Origin: Mycocentrospora acerina
Taxonomy: Eukaryota; Ascomycota; Dothideomycetes; Pleosporales
NCBI GenBank assembly: GCA_022701365.1
Contig: JAKUHH010000035.1
Span: 62,001-126,000 of the forward strand
Reading direction: 5' to 3'
Length of the DNA stretch: 64,000 bases
In this document: piece by piece, positions 41,259 through 51,891 of the stretch
Numbering within the stretch: position 1 is the first letter of the stretch
Layout of the letters: every line of letters starts with the position of its first letter
Translations under genes and position numbers: made by a program
The notes under the pieces: model-generated
Seen by the model: only the letters and a program-made list of their open reading frames with translations
What the model was told of the DNA's origin: nothing
Databases searched by the model: none

Positions 41259-41719
41259 TTAAGCAACTTCCACCTCAGTGAGCTCTACAAGCTTCCTCTT
41301 GCCGTCAATCAATTTCACTGACGAGATGATCAGGCTGATTTTCTTAGTCTCTTTTCCTGTAGCACTATCTGTACTCTTGAACTTGACGAGATGGCCTACC
41401 ACGCCGTCTTGCTTCTCTGGAGTATTCCATTCAAGGATCTCAGAAACGCTGTCTAGGGTCATGGGGTTCGACGAACGAACGTATTGAAGACCGGATTTAA
41501 ACTGCTCATAATCGAATTGATTGTGATTGATTCTGTTTGTGATATTTAGCGAGATTTTTGTGAAGGAACCGATCGAGTGGGAACAGCATACCTGACAATG
41601 AGGCTCTGATCAATTTGCTCCTCGATGGCGTTGAGAGCAATTGTGCTGTCGGTTTGGTAAAATATGGCGTCGTTGAGTTGTTTCACCCAATCTCCAACCG
41701 ACTGCTCATAAGTGGACAT
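41259..41719 (-). CDS. NTF2-like (SnoaL-type) small protein, two exons
   Basis: Exons 41592-41719 and 41259-41532 with a 59-bp intron (GTATGC/ACAG) give 133 residues. The pattern fits the NTF2-like cone fold: an N-terminal helix (YEQSVGDWVKQLNDAIFYQT), ALNAIEEQIDQSLIVRINHN|QFDYEQFKSGLQYVR, then beta strands (SEILEWNTPE, GVVGHLVKFKSTDS, KKISLIISSVKLIDGKRKLV). Members with this simple fold range from scaffold proteins to cyclases and isomerases such as SnoaL. No clear catalytic residue set is visible to me, so I give no reaction. It lies between an SDR and a Zn2Cys6 regulator and is divergent from the latter across 401 bp. Confidence 0.78.
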
Positions 41720-42120
41720 GTTGTATTATCTTAATGCGGTTGAAATGCTTCAGGTTGGTTTTTCTCTTAGATCTTTGCGAAATGTTGTGGATGTCGAAAT
41801 TTGATACTGAAAGTTTCAATTTGATGGGTTGAGGCCTACTATATATGCAAAAATTTCTTTCTATATCCAACAGGCTTCAACACTGATAGCGCAATTCCCA
41901 TTCACGTTTTCGCGCAGGGCCTCATCTCGATGCGTGGAGTAGAGTATTGCGGAGTTTCGGATACGCTTTGCCGCATGGGTATTAGCCCCAGAAGTTAGCG
42001 GCCAAGCATCGACTGGAATTACCAAACTCCGCAACCGTATCTCACCGCTCCACTGGATTTTCAATCATGACAATCCATTTGCATAGCTCATACCGAAAAC
42101 GACGGAGATGATGCACCAAA
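41720..42120. promoter_or_regulatory. Divergent promoter of NTF2-like and Zn2Cys6 genes
   Basis: 401 bp between start codons. TGCGGAGTTT occurs at 41948-41957 on the plus strand and at 42024-42033 on the minus strand, forming an inverted pair (11 bp each with the preceding T) 66 bp apart. A CGG-N10-CCG inverted half-site pair (41958-41973) abuts the first copy, and CCGCAACCG (42029-42037) is a CGG direct pair on the other strand. CGG triplets are the usual core for Zn2Cys6 factors. Confidence 0.6.
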
Positions 42121-43374
42121 ATGTCTTTATCACGCCAAAAATCTTGCGCTGCATGTGTTCAGTCCAAGAGAAAGTGCGACCAAGGACTCCCCGAATGTCG
42201 ACGTTGTATTGCGAGAAAGACCGAGTGTAAATATAGCGGGCGGAATGCTAAACGGCAGCAGCAAATTACCGAAGCCATCGGTGACCAAGAGGCTGTTTCG
42301 GCGGCTTCTCTCGTGGAAAAGATTCCTAGTAGCTCGCAACTGTCGTGGAGTCCTCCGGTGTCAATGCCGATGCCAATGTTTTCACCCTACACCAACGATG
42401 CAATTTTTACATTTGGAAACCATCCTTTTAGCATGCCAAGCTTAACCGGCGAGGAGTTATTCAACACAACCATTCTCGAAGATATTACCGCTCAACGGAA
42501 CCCCTGGGATGCCGGGCTCGTTTCCTCACTTGCGGTAATGCAATGCCGCGTAGAATTTGCAGCAAAAAAATTGGCAGCAATACCAAAGATGTTTGCCGAG
42601 CAAGGACAAACGATGTTCGTTCACCGAGTCTTGTTTCAAGAAAAGAGTCCCCCGGCGTTGCAGGATGCACTCAGCGTATGCGCCCTGTACAGCATGAAAA
42701 ACTCGCACACCCAGACACTAATATACTGTAACGTGGAACAAAAACGCCACCAACTGATCGCCAGCACTGATTTACTACGCGTTTCAGAATTGGACCTTCT
42801 TGCAGCACTGCAGGCTCTCCTAATATACCAAATCATAGGACTGTTCGATGGCAACATCCGCTTGAGGGCCCAAGCGGAAGCTGACGAGTCTATTCTCATC
42901 ATGTGGGCAGAACAACTCAGACCGCGTATAAATCAACTAATGCCCTGCTCAACGAATCTTGTGGAAGTACAGCTCTTTCCAGTAAAGCGAACTACCAAGT
43001 GGCAGCGCTGGCTAGTTGAAGAAAGCATCCGACGAACAGTGATTACATCACTCATGCTCAAGGGAGTGTACGACTACTTGAAATTCGGCTTCGACAGACA
43101 GCCAGACCTCAGGCTGAGCTTTACTGCCCAAGCAGCCCTTTGGAACGCGCAGTCAGAAATCGGTTGGCATAGAGCATGTAATGAAAAGGAGAATCTTGAA
43201 GTACGAGTGATGCATTGGGACGAGGATATGGCGAAAGCAAGACCGGATGATTTGGAAGAGCTCGGGGTGCTGCTGATGTCGATGCTCTGGGGGATAGAGG
43301 CCGCTGGGAGATGGCTAGGACAGGATTATATCACTAAACATGGTATTGAAGGAAGAGAGCCTCAACTACTATGA
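42121..43374 (+). CDS. Zn2Cys6 transcription factor, AflR-like N-terminus
   Basis: 417 residues, no intron. The zinc cluster is at the very N-terminus with Cys 9, 12, 19, 26, 29 and 36 in the spacing C-x2-C-x6-C-x6-C-x2-C-x6-C (CAACVQSKRKCD, CRRCIARKTEC), followed by a basic stretch (GRNAKRQQQ). The C-terminal 250 residues are alpha-helical and compatible with the regulatory domain common to small cluster regulators; no fungal-specific middle homology region of the long type is evident. It is probably the local regulator of the SDR and NTF2-like genes and of itself, because its promoter has two copies of the shared TGCGGAGTTT motif (inference). Confidence 0.9.
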   Translation: MSLSRQKSCAACVQSKRKCDQGLPECRRCIARKTECKYSGRNAKRQQQITEAIGDQEAVSAASLVEKIPSSSQLSWSPPVSMPMPMFSPYTNDAIFTFGNHPFSMPSLTGEELFNTTILEDITAQRNPWDAGLVSSLAVMQCRVEFAAKKLAAIPKMFAEQGQTMFVHRVLFQEKSPPALQDALSVCALYSMKNSHTQTLIYCNVEQKRHQLIASTDLLRVSELDLLAALQALLIYQIIGLFDGNIRLRAQAEADESILIMWAEQLRPRINQLMPCSTNLVEVQLFPVKRTTKWQRWLVEESIRRTVITSLMLKGVYDYLKFGFDRQPDLRLSFTAQAALWNAQSEIGWHRACNEKENLEVRVMHWDEDMAKARPDDLEELGVLLMSMLWGIEAAGRWLGQDYITKHGIEGREPQLL

Positions 43375-44122
43375 TTTCAGTCAAGGCTCAAAACTCGGTT
43401 TGAAATTTGCATAATGTAAAGTGCGATATATATCAAACTCTCTCTCCATATCTTCAAGTTTGCCCAATAGAACCATAGATTGAAGATTTTGAAACTTTAC
43501 TAAACAATAATTTTCCGTCGAATGGTTCGTACTTTTATGTTTTTCTATATGTGGCTTGCTAGATATTGATTTAGGCCTCCTTTAAAACACAGCTGTGAAT
43601 TGAATTTACAGATTGCATATCCTTGGCACTATTTCTACTTTCGTCTGACGCTTACTCCTAGGCATGCTGTCAGCCTGCACGTGTGTGAGCACGTGTGCAT
43701 TCAGTTCCTATGTAGTCTCCGAGTCCTACACGCCTAATAATACAACAAGTTCCTCCTAATTGTTCCCTTACATACGCTGATTTTCTTTCATATCAAATTT
43801 GTGCGATGGTCATACATGTGTGGTAATGGGTGTCAGGAAGTTGTTCACCCTGAGGATATGTACTGTTCTATTGCAGGATCTATCAGATGATGGATCATAG
43901 TACCTTTTTGGCTTGCATGGCACAGTGGGATCGAGCCGTGTCCTAACAATGAAGTGCGAATAATAGGTACATTTTGTATTATACTAAGCTGCTGCTCTAT
44001 GGGTATCGACAAATATCCTCCCAAGCACATTACGGCTGACTGACCACACTAAAATACCGAACCATAACTCACACAAAGAAAATAGACGTAACACATAATC
44101 ACCCCAACCTCTTCTCATCCCC
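43375..44122. other. Intergenic between convergent Zn2Cys6 and GH16 genes
   Basis: About 750 bp of AT-rich 3' flank. A CACGTGTGTGAGCACGTG element (two CACGTG E-boxes) lies near 43677-43696. I see no gene. Confidence 0.5.
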
Positions 44123-45088
44123 TCAAACAGAGTTATACACAGCCACCCAATCCACATAAAGCGAATACCCGGGCACCGTCTGAGAAATAGGCGTCGCACT
44201 CCCGTAAATCGCATTTGGGAACGCCCCTCCCATTGCCAAGTTCAACAAAAGAAAATGTCCATGCTGCACTGTCTGCGTCCACGCCGCGGCGCCAAGCTGC
44301 CTCTGCGTAACGGTCTGGTATGCAACGCCATCCACACTCCAAGTCATCGTCTCGGGGCTGGCTTTACGGTCGACTTCAACAGTGTATGTGTGCCCTGTTT
44401 GATAAACAAGTTAGCATACATGTATATACACGATTTTTTTTAATGTCACGGAAATGCGTAAATACGTACAGTTACCCTGGCATGACGATCCCGGGCACGA
44501 GGTCGTCGATCCAATACCACTCGGCTCGTTGCACACTCCCCCGGGGTTTGTTCCACAATGAAGAACACCCCACGCGCGGTTCTGCCCGTTCACATTCTCC
44601 ATGATATCAAACTCCCCAATGGAAGGCCAGTTTTGGTAGTTTCCACGGAATTGGGCGCCCAGCGTCCAAAAGGCAGGCCAGTACCCGACGGCGGACTGGC
44701 CAGATACGTTTGGCATGCTGAGACGGGCGGAGATGCGCATTTTGCCGCCGGCTTTGGCTTGAAAGTCGGTGCGTCGGGTTTCGATGCGGCCGGAGGTCCA
44801 GCGGCCGGAGGAGTCTCTTAGTGCGGTGATTTGAAGGACGCCGTTGCCGGTGACTTTGATGTTGTTGGTGCTGCTAGTGTAGGTTTGGACTTCGCCGGTG
44901 CCCCATCGAGCAGGGCCGCCGGGGTATGATGTTCCAGTGTCGGTGATCCAGTTTGAGGAGCTGGGGGGGCTGTTGGCGCTGCCGAGGAAGTCATCGCTCC
45001 AGGTTAGGGAGAAGCCAGAGATTGATGGAGGGGCTGCGTTGACCAAGGACAGTCCCGAGGAGAGCACAGCGAGGGCTTTGAAGTACAT
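44123..45088 (-). CDS. Secreted GH16 beta-1,3(4)-glucanase-type enzyme
   Basis: Exons 44470-45088 and 44123-44394 with a 75-bp intron give 296 residues. A signal peptide (MYFKALAVLSSGLSLVNA) is followed by a GH16 jelly-roll: LTWSDDFLGS, WGTGEVQTYTSS, LQITALRDSSGRWTSGRIET, GYWPAFWTLG, and the active-site strand WPSIGEFDIMEN with Glu159 (nucleophile) and Glu164 (acid/base). The junction NW|HTYTVEVDR restores the strand after the catalytic region. The C-terminus DWVAVYN is typical. GH16 enzymes of this laminarinase type cut beta-1,3- or mixed-linkage glucans in the fungal or plant cell wall. I see no cell-wall anchor or GPI signal. Confidence 0.93.
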
Positions 45089-47037
45089 CTTGACTGGCTA
45101 CGTGTAAGTGATTGTGAGCAACGCAGTTGACCGCAGGATTCAAGATGCACACAATTGCAGTTGTCTCAAGATTAATGGGATGAAAAGAAATAAAAAAATC
45201 GGAGTGTGAACGAAAGAAAAATGAATGAGTGACTAGACAGTAACCACGAACAAATGAATGACTTCGAGAAAAACCTCGAGAAGAGAGAGTGGCAATAGAC
45301 CTCGGTATTTGATATTAGACAAACGCGCAGCCTAAAAGTCAAGAGGGTTGCCAGCCCCGGCATCTTATATCCATTAGTACCGCCTCGTTCAACGCCTTAC
45401 AGCTGAGAATACGAGAAAACTCGCCCAGGACGCGACAACCTCCAAGCCCATGATGAACTGAGGTGTCGCCCCCTTGAGCCCTAGCAAAAGCGCCACAACA
45501 GTGTATAGGACCCGCCCTACGGCCCACCAGCCAATCACAGCCTCTGCACCGAGTAAGCCAGCCAATCGTAAAAAAGGGAGTCAAAAGACGTTTTGAATGT
45601 GGCGTATAGGCTGGAACCTGAATGAGTAACAAAGCAAATGATGATAAGTCTAGCGTTGGCCCGAATCGACAAAGCGAGAGAGACCGCGTGTTTGAGCTTC
45701 CCTCATTCAGGTCACCCCCCCATTGAAAATGTGCAGGCGCCTAGAAGCGCGATCTCGACAATTGCACATGTGGATGTACCGTACAGATTTCTGTATGGCC
45801 AGGAACAATCTCTAGACTCTCCTTCGATTCCGCCACGAGTCACTCTACTAGCTGTCACCAAGGCCGCTAGAAAGAAAACACTTGCGCGTTCTTTTACCTT
45901 TTGTTCTTCCCGTGAAATGGGCGAGGACATCGCGGCCGCGCAATCAATTAACACCACTCAGAAGAATTACCTTCCACGACTGACTCGGTGACATTGCTCT
46001 GCTCAACTAACCTCAACCCAGCCGAAGAGCCGAAGAACAGACAAACAAACATTCAGACACGTTAAAAAAAATCATCTTCCCGCAAAAAGTGAAAATAAAA
46101 CCAAGATAGAGCCAGCAACCCAACATCGCCATGGAGCTCAAAGAACCCTCAAAGAACCTCCCGACCAAAACCCATGAATCCCATACCCCATCACCGTAAG
46201 CCCAGACCCAAGCAAACGGGAGCGAAATTAAGTAGATCTCCCATTTTACCCCCCGCATGACGAATCCCTGCCTACGCATCACACTAGCGCGTTAGGTCCT
46301 GGCGATCCCTCGGACACGCCTCGGTACTTGGCCGCGGCATTGGTGCACGAGCGGGACATGACTTTACATATCTAACTATTTGACAGTCTGTAGATATACA
46401 TATATATATATATTTATAGATATCTTTGCAGCAAAGACATCATCAAAGCCTAGACACTCCCACCTACAAGAAGAGAATAAAAGCTCCACTCCACTCCACT
46501 CCACTCCCTGTCTATTTTTCAACCAAAGCTTAAAAATATCTAATTCCCGTCATGTCATGGCTACGCGTTAAAATTCAATACCACATAAATTTTGTTCATC
46601 TCATCTACCTAGCTATCTAGCCATCTGAAGGCTGGGTAGGTAGGTAGGTAGGTAGGTAGGTAGGTAAGTGGTAGGGCTGGCCATATGGAAGGGAAGAAGA
46701 AAAGAAAAGAAACGAAAAGAGAAGAAAGGAATATATATATATATATATCCAAGACGCCAAGTATATATAGTCTTGGAGAGTGAACATGAGATGAGGTACA
46801 AGGGAAATACAGAAAAAAAAATAAAACAATGAAAAGGGCTTTTGTCTCATTTCATTTCCTTTCATTTCCTTTCATAAGAGAGAGAGAAGCCGTACCACAG
46901 TCTCGAATTACAGTATTTTCTATCAAGATTAAGTTTTTTTAATCTAATCTCTACCCCGTCATCATTCCATCATCATTCCAACAGCATGATGAAAATAACT
47001 TTACATTATTATTTTATCTAAAAAAACAACAAAGCAT
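45089..47037. other. Intergenic between GH16 and MCT-type transporter
   Basis: About 1.9 kb. It includes the GH16 promoter near 45089. Repeats: (CCACT)n near 46486-46507, (GGTA)n near 46627-46668 and TA runs near 46735-46748. No supported gene; the open frames 45638-45991 and 46013-46282 have no domain. Confidence 0.5.
46627..46668 (+). repeat. GGTA tetranucleotide microsatellite
   Basis: About ten GGTA units, in the 3' flank of the transporter gene. Confidence 0.9.
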
Positions 47038-48587
47038 CTACGCTTTAATCGCCACCGCCCACCCCTTGTGCGCGACCCTACCCGCGGTCAAAAACACCGC
47101 ACTCCCAAACAGCATGACTCCGCCAAATGTCCACAATGCTGCGAATCCACTCCGTTCCTGAATCGCGCCTCCAATCGGTGTCCCGATCAAGACGCCCACC
47201 GCCGTACACGCAAAGCCCTGGCCCAATCTCGCGCCAATCTTATCCTTTGCGTCGAGACTCAGGCTGACTACCACTGTAGGTGGGATGCTGACGAAGCTCC
47301 CGCTGAAAAAACCGTAAAACGCCATCAGGATAACGATGCCTGCCGCGGAGTCGACCGCCACGAAACAGATACACAGCACGCCGGAGATGAGGCAGCATGG
47401 GATGACGACGTTGAAGGGACCGAGTTTATCGGCGAGAATGTTGGGCAGGATACGTCCAAACGCCGAAGTGCTGTTCATGATTGCGATGAGGTAAAAAGCA
47501 AGATTGTCGTTTGTAATGCGCTCCTGTAGCGCGTAGACTTGGGCGTAGAAAAACGGCATGTACAGGCCGATGAAACCGAGGAAAAATCCAAACGCTTGAA
47601 GTGCGTATGCCGGAATGGTGAAGGCGCGGAGATCGAGGAGAGAGCGGGATGTCGTGGGGAGGACGCGGGTCTTCATTACGACGTTGGGGATGATCATCGT
47701 GCCGAGAATAAGGAAGCCGAGCACGCGTGTTGTCCATGCGAAGCCAATCTGGGGAAGTAGCTTCTTGAATACGATTGGGTATATGACGCCTCCCACACTG
47801 GACCCTGAAGCCGCGATGCCAATTGCCATTCCTACATGCGTGGAGAAGTACTGTGAGAGGATGGCGACGGCGGGTGTGAATATTGAGCCGGCCCCTATGC
47901 CGATGCAGAATGCCTGTGCGAGGAGAACTTGCCAGTACTTGTCGCAGAGGGAGAGCATCATCTGGCCGATGAGCAGCAAAGTGGTGCCAAAGATGAGGAG
48001 GTGGCGGAAATAGCCTCTGTCGAAAAGAGGGCCTGCGAGTGCCCCGATGATGAGGAGGAGGAAAGCTTGGATGGAACCGATCCAAGAGATTGACGACGGA
48101 GAGGTGGAAGTTAATATATTGGTTTCATAGTAGGCCTGATAGGAGCCAAAGGTGTTCAGTATTCCCCTGCAAACATTAGCATACCGCTTGAATGGCACTG
48201 ATATGGTGAAAGGTTGGAAATGAAGAAGGGGTTAATGAGGGCATACCATGAATTAAACATTAGAAAGAAAGACCCCAAAACTTGCAACCAAGCTGTAACT
48301 CCTCCATCAGGTACACTCGTCGTATCTCTCGCATCTGGCCGTATCGACTTTATGGGCTCCAACGCTGCACCATTTTCTGCTCCGTGATTGAAAACTTGGT
48401 CTTCTTTGGTCATGTGCAAATCCTTCTCTGGCTCTCGAATCGCCCCATCCCGAATTCTGTGACTTCGAATCGAAGTTCCCGATGAGAGCGACGTTTGCTG
48501 GCTTGGCTTTTCGTCAAATGTGGCTGATCGCGTCTCTTGCACCGACCTCGCATCTTCGTCCTGTGCAATCCTTCTTGTGCGGTCCAT
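47038..48587 (-). CDS. MFS transporter of the monocarboxylate/Mch type
   Basis: Exons 48247-48587 and 47038-48166 with an 80-bp intron (GTATGC/GCAG) give 489 residues. After a hydrophilic N-terminal tail of about 95 residues comes the MCT signature PDGGVTAWLQVLGSFFLMFN and SWGILNTFGSYQAYYE (restored by splicing NSW|GILN), then about 12 membrane helices with FDRGYFRHLLIFG, GIGAGSIFTPAVAILSQYF and the second-half FGRILPNILADKLGP. Fungal members carry monocarboxylates, riboflavin (Mch5) or siderophore/metabolite precursors; the substrate is unknown. An ATG at 48665 would add 26 residues, so the start is uncertain. Confidence 0.88.
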
Positions 48588-49719
48588 TTCCGCTCTGAGT
48601 GATGACGCAGGCACAGCCAAGCGGTGTACAACAACCTCCAATAGCAAAGATCCAGGACACAACAACCCTCAGCCCAACAATCCTTCAATTGGTCGTTGGA
48701 GAGTATTCGCAGGCACTGAAAAACGTGCACAACAATTTCAAAAGAACAATCAAGAAAATAAGTAGATGGTAGAATGAGCTTGCTCGCAGCCAAAATCCTG
48801 GGGAGCGACTCGACTTAGCATCTCAGGTGCACGCCGCTAAATACTACCCCACAGACCACAAGGGCGCAAAAATGATTATTAATATTGCGTTTCGCGTTCA
48901 TGCGGCATAGCGTGCCATGATGCCGTGGTAATCGGGCATGGCGAAAGAGCGAAAGCCGCGAGTCGTGGCGGATTGCCGATAAAACGTGCTTCCAACACTC
49001 ATTAAAACCGGCTAATACCCGCACTGTCTCGTAATGACCCCTCGACAGCGTATATATTCACTTGGCTGGTACCCGAGGACAGCACATGTGAGTGGTATTG
49101 CTTTGTTCAGGCATGCGGTGTTAAATCTGACATGTCCCCGAGAGGAATGGTGTTGAAGGATGTGTTCCCCGAGAGGAAAAGGGTATTCAGACGCTGCACG
49201 CCCCCGAAAGGGCGCTCTGTGACTAATGTAATGCAGGAAGACTTGGCTGTTGCATTTGATTGTATGTTATTTTTCCGCCTTTCAGCGTAATCTACCTATA
49301 TGTGACCCCCAGAAGGAGAAGACAATTGGAAGACAATAGCAGCTACAGGAGATCCAGACTCGGGTATCGCCTTTTTTTTGTAGACAGAGGAAGAAAGAAA
49401 ACGAAGAAAAACATGCTGTAGGTGATATACAAAGCAGATTGAGTCCGCCTCATGTCGTCGTGATTTTGTGGGGAATATGCATCATCGAATCGTTTCGAGC
49501 TTTTAATTGACCAAAATAATGGCCGTTTCAAGAGAGAAATCGTGAGAAAACGCCGGTAAGCAACACCCGATGCTCGCTATGCTGTACACCTCGAAGAGCA
49601 TCCCACCAAAATTTTATGCGGTTCAATACCGCTGGAACCCATGTTAAAGACCAACCCAACGCGCCATAGGCCTGTGGAAAACTCCGTTGTCGAGAAATCT
49701 GCATTGCACAACGGGTGCC
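48588..49719. other. Intergenic: transporter promoter and BTB gene 3' flank
   Basis: About 1.1 kb. CCCCGAGAGGAA occurs twice 33 bp apart (about 49135 and 49168), with a weaker CCCCGAAAGG at about 49202. No gene seen. Confidence 0.5.
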
Positions 49720-51891
49720 CTACATTGGCCCAACGGGGCGTGTAATCGAGACTCGGTAGCCAGAAGGGTAAAGTGGAGACGCCTCGACATGCTCAACATG
49801 CTCCCCAGCGTACAAGTTGTCCAAGAGAAAACCTGGAATTGTGCCGTCGTGTGACGGCTGCAGCTGGCTGCGCAAGGCCTTTTGGCGACGGTTCTCACGT
49901 TCGTTGATGACATCCCGCATGATCTTTGCGGTGCCTGTCCAGCCTATTTGATTAGCAGTCGCGCGGTGGTTGAAAATGCGATCCAACAGAACCGAAGGAA
50001 GTGACAAAAGGACCGTTGAGAGCATTTGGGAAGCGTGACTTGGAGTTGCGTCAGGCTCGGGAGCGGTCTCGCCGAATCGAATCTTGCTCAGTTGCGGGTT
50101 GTGTGCAGGCTGCCGAGCGTCGAGCAGACTGGGCAGGCGTGGGTCGTCGCGTAGCTCTGGTGCGATTGCATGCAATTTGAAGTCAACAGGGAAGTTGTAT
50201 GACATGAAATCGACTGCATGATCGAGCAAAATCGTAGCAAAGGGATCACTTGATCGGACTGATGACCTAGTTCGCTGCAGTCCAAAGTGCAGGATTTGAT
50301 CGAGCGTGTCCCATCGCGCAAGAGATTTTGCAATCTCGGCACCCCTTGCTTGCATGCTGGGCATTTGCAACACGTGTCCAGCTGCGACATAGCTCAAGAG
50401 TTGTCCCATGCGCCTCCGGGCGTCGTCTGAAGAGGATGCATAGTCGCCTTCCGGTGTGTAGGGCCCTAGTCCGTACAGGAACGACTGGTCGGACAGCAGT
50501 GGTGCGCCATACAGTATCTTGATGGCCTCCTCCAAAGACTCGCGAGTGGCGAGGGGGTCCGACGTGGACACGTCGAGGAGGCGACGTGTGTCTCTTGAGC
50601 GATGCGAGGGAGGTGCACTGTGGCGAATGGCTTCTGCGATGACGGGGCTGCGTGCTACCACAATACCGTGCACGGGTATGGAGATGAGCATCGACTCGGG
50701 CGATCGAATCTGCAGGATGAAGTCGGCAAACTCAGGATTGCCAAATTGCGTCGACAGATACGATGCAAGCTCAAACGGCGATTCCTCGAGCCTTTCCGTG
50801 CGAGCTGGCGCACCGTTCTGGTAGGCCGCTGCGTGGTGTTCTTCGGCAAAGTCGGAGGGAACTCTCGCCTCGCCGAACTGCGACTTGCTGGGCGAGCGCG
50901 AGTGTGATGTGGCGGTCCCGTTGATGGCAAAGGGAGCGCCTGCAGAAGAAAACTGCTCTTGATGCAGGTGCGGATACGCGCTTGGACCAGCCGTGAAAGA
51001 AGACGACGGAAAGTCGCTCCCGTGGCCGTTGACATAGCCAGAGTCTGGCGGCGCCATTGAGTACGACGGGTGGAGCCACGACGAAGCGGCGTCTGACGGG
51101 TGGTGCGAGTGGCCCGGGAAGAAGGTAGGCGTGAACTGCGGCGGAGCAAAGCCGGGCGGGGGGCGAGGCATGGACTGCTGCTGGGCGGCCTCCATGTCGT
51201 GCGGGGCTGCATGAGCGGCGGGCATGTCCTGGACAGCGCCAAACACGAGGCCATCCTTGCTCGGACGGCGAAAGTAGGAACTGTGGAGAGCGGCGTCGTC
51301 GTCGGCCGTGGGCGTGGAAGAGGGATAAAAGGGCGGCGGCAGGTGGGTGGGGACTGCCGGCTTGCCATGGACGCCGTTGACGCCTGGCTTGACGTGTGCG
51401 GGCGAGGCAGAGGCAGGGGCCGGGGCAGACGAGGCGGATTCGTCTGCCGCTGCCTTGGTCTGCTGGGCCTGGCCGTCTGCGCTCGGGGCTGCGAGTACAC
51501 GTGTCAGTGCACGTGCGGAGTCGAGTGTCTCGACGTGGTCGTCGTGCGAGTTGGGCGGCGAGCTCGCGAGGAGGGGCGTGTCGGGCTCAGGCTCGCTCTT
51601 GGTGACGGTCGACGCCTTGGAGTCGGGGGTGAGGGGTTCTGCGGCCTGGGCGTGTGGGTGTGCCTCTGGGTGTGCCTGTGTGTGTGCCTGCGCCTGTGCC
51701 TCGACGGCGTGCTGCTGGTCGGCGGCGGCCTTGAGCTCGGGCGGCTGCTCGGGCTGGGCGACGGCGCCGCTGTTGGACTCCTCGGGCGTAATGGGCCTCG
51801 CGGCGGGCACGGCGCGTGACAGGCGGTGGGGGATGGCGGGCACAATGCGAGGCACAGGGCGGCGCATCGGAGCCGCAGAAGGGACGGCCAT
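49720..51891 (-). CDS. Large BTB-domain fungal protein, unknown function
   Basis: 723 residues, no intron. The first 360 residues are disordered, rich in Ala, Pro, Ser and His, with a HAQAHTQAHPEAHPHAQ stretch. A BTB/POZ fold begins at about 365: FELASYLSTQFGNPEFADFI, LISIPVHGIVVARSPVIAEA and, later, EEAIKILYGAPLLSDQSFLY. The C-terminal third is helical with FHLQRT-like and LLSLPSVLLDRIF segments. The open frame continues upstream to 52290, but that extension runs through the promoter repeats and has a biased composition, so I start at 51891 (MAVPSAAP). Such BTB proteins with long disordered N-termini are common in Dothideomycetes and Eurotiomycetes and are uncharacterised; a protein-interaction role is likely. 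Confidence 0.85.
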   Translation of the reverse strand: MAVPSAAPMRRPVPRIVPAIPHRLSRAVPAARPITPEESNSGAVAQPEQPPELKAAADQQHAVEAQAQAHTQAHPEAHPHAQAAEPLTPDSKASTVTKSEPEPDTPLLASSPPNSHDDHVETLDSARALTRVLAAPSADGQAQQTKAAADESASSAPAPASASPAHVKPGVNGVHGKPAVPTHLPPPFYPSSTPTADDDAALHSSYFRRPSKDGLVFGAVQDMPAAHAAPHDMEAAQQQSMPRPPPGFAPPQFTPTFFPGHSHHPSDAASSWLHPSYSMAPPDSGYVNGHGSDFPSSSFTAGPSAYPHLHQEQFSSAGAPFAINGTATSHSRSPSKSQFGEARVPSDFAEEHHAAAYQNGAPARTERLEESPFELASYLSTQFGNPEFADFILQIRSPESMLISIPVHGIVVARSPVIAEAIRHSAPPSHRSRDTRRLLDVSTSDPLATRESLEEAIKILYGAPLLSDQSFLYGLGPYTPEGDYASSSDDARRRMGQLLSYVAAGHVLQMPSMQARGAEIAKSLARWDTLDQILHFGLQRTRSSVRSSDPFATILLDHAVDFMSYNFPVDFKLHAIAPELRDDPRLPSLLDARQPAHNPQLSKIRFGETAPEPDATPSHASQMLSTVLLSLPSVLLDRIFNHRATANQIGWTGTAKIMRDVINERENRRQKALRSQLQPSHDGTIPGFLLDNLYAGEHVEHVEASPLYPSGYRVSITRPVGPM

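Noticed and set aside
39641..45088. A full secondary-metabolite gene cluster including the GH16 enzyme
   Set aside because: No PKS, NRPS, terpene synthase, P450 or O-methyltransferase is present, and the GH16 gene lacks the shared motif in its promoter; only the three-gene unit is supported.
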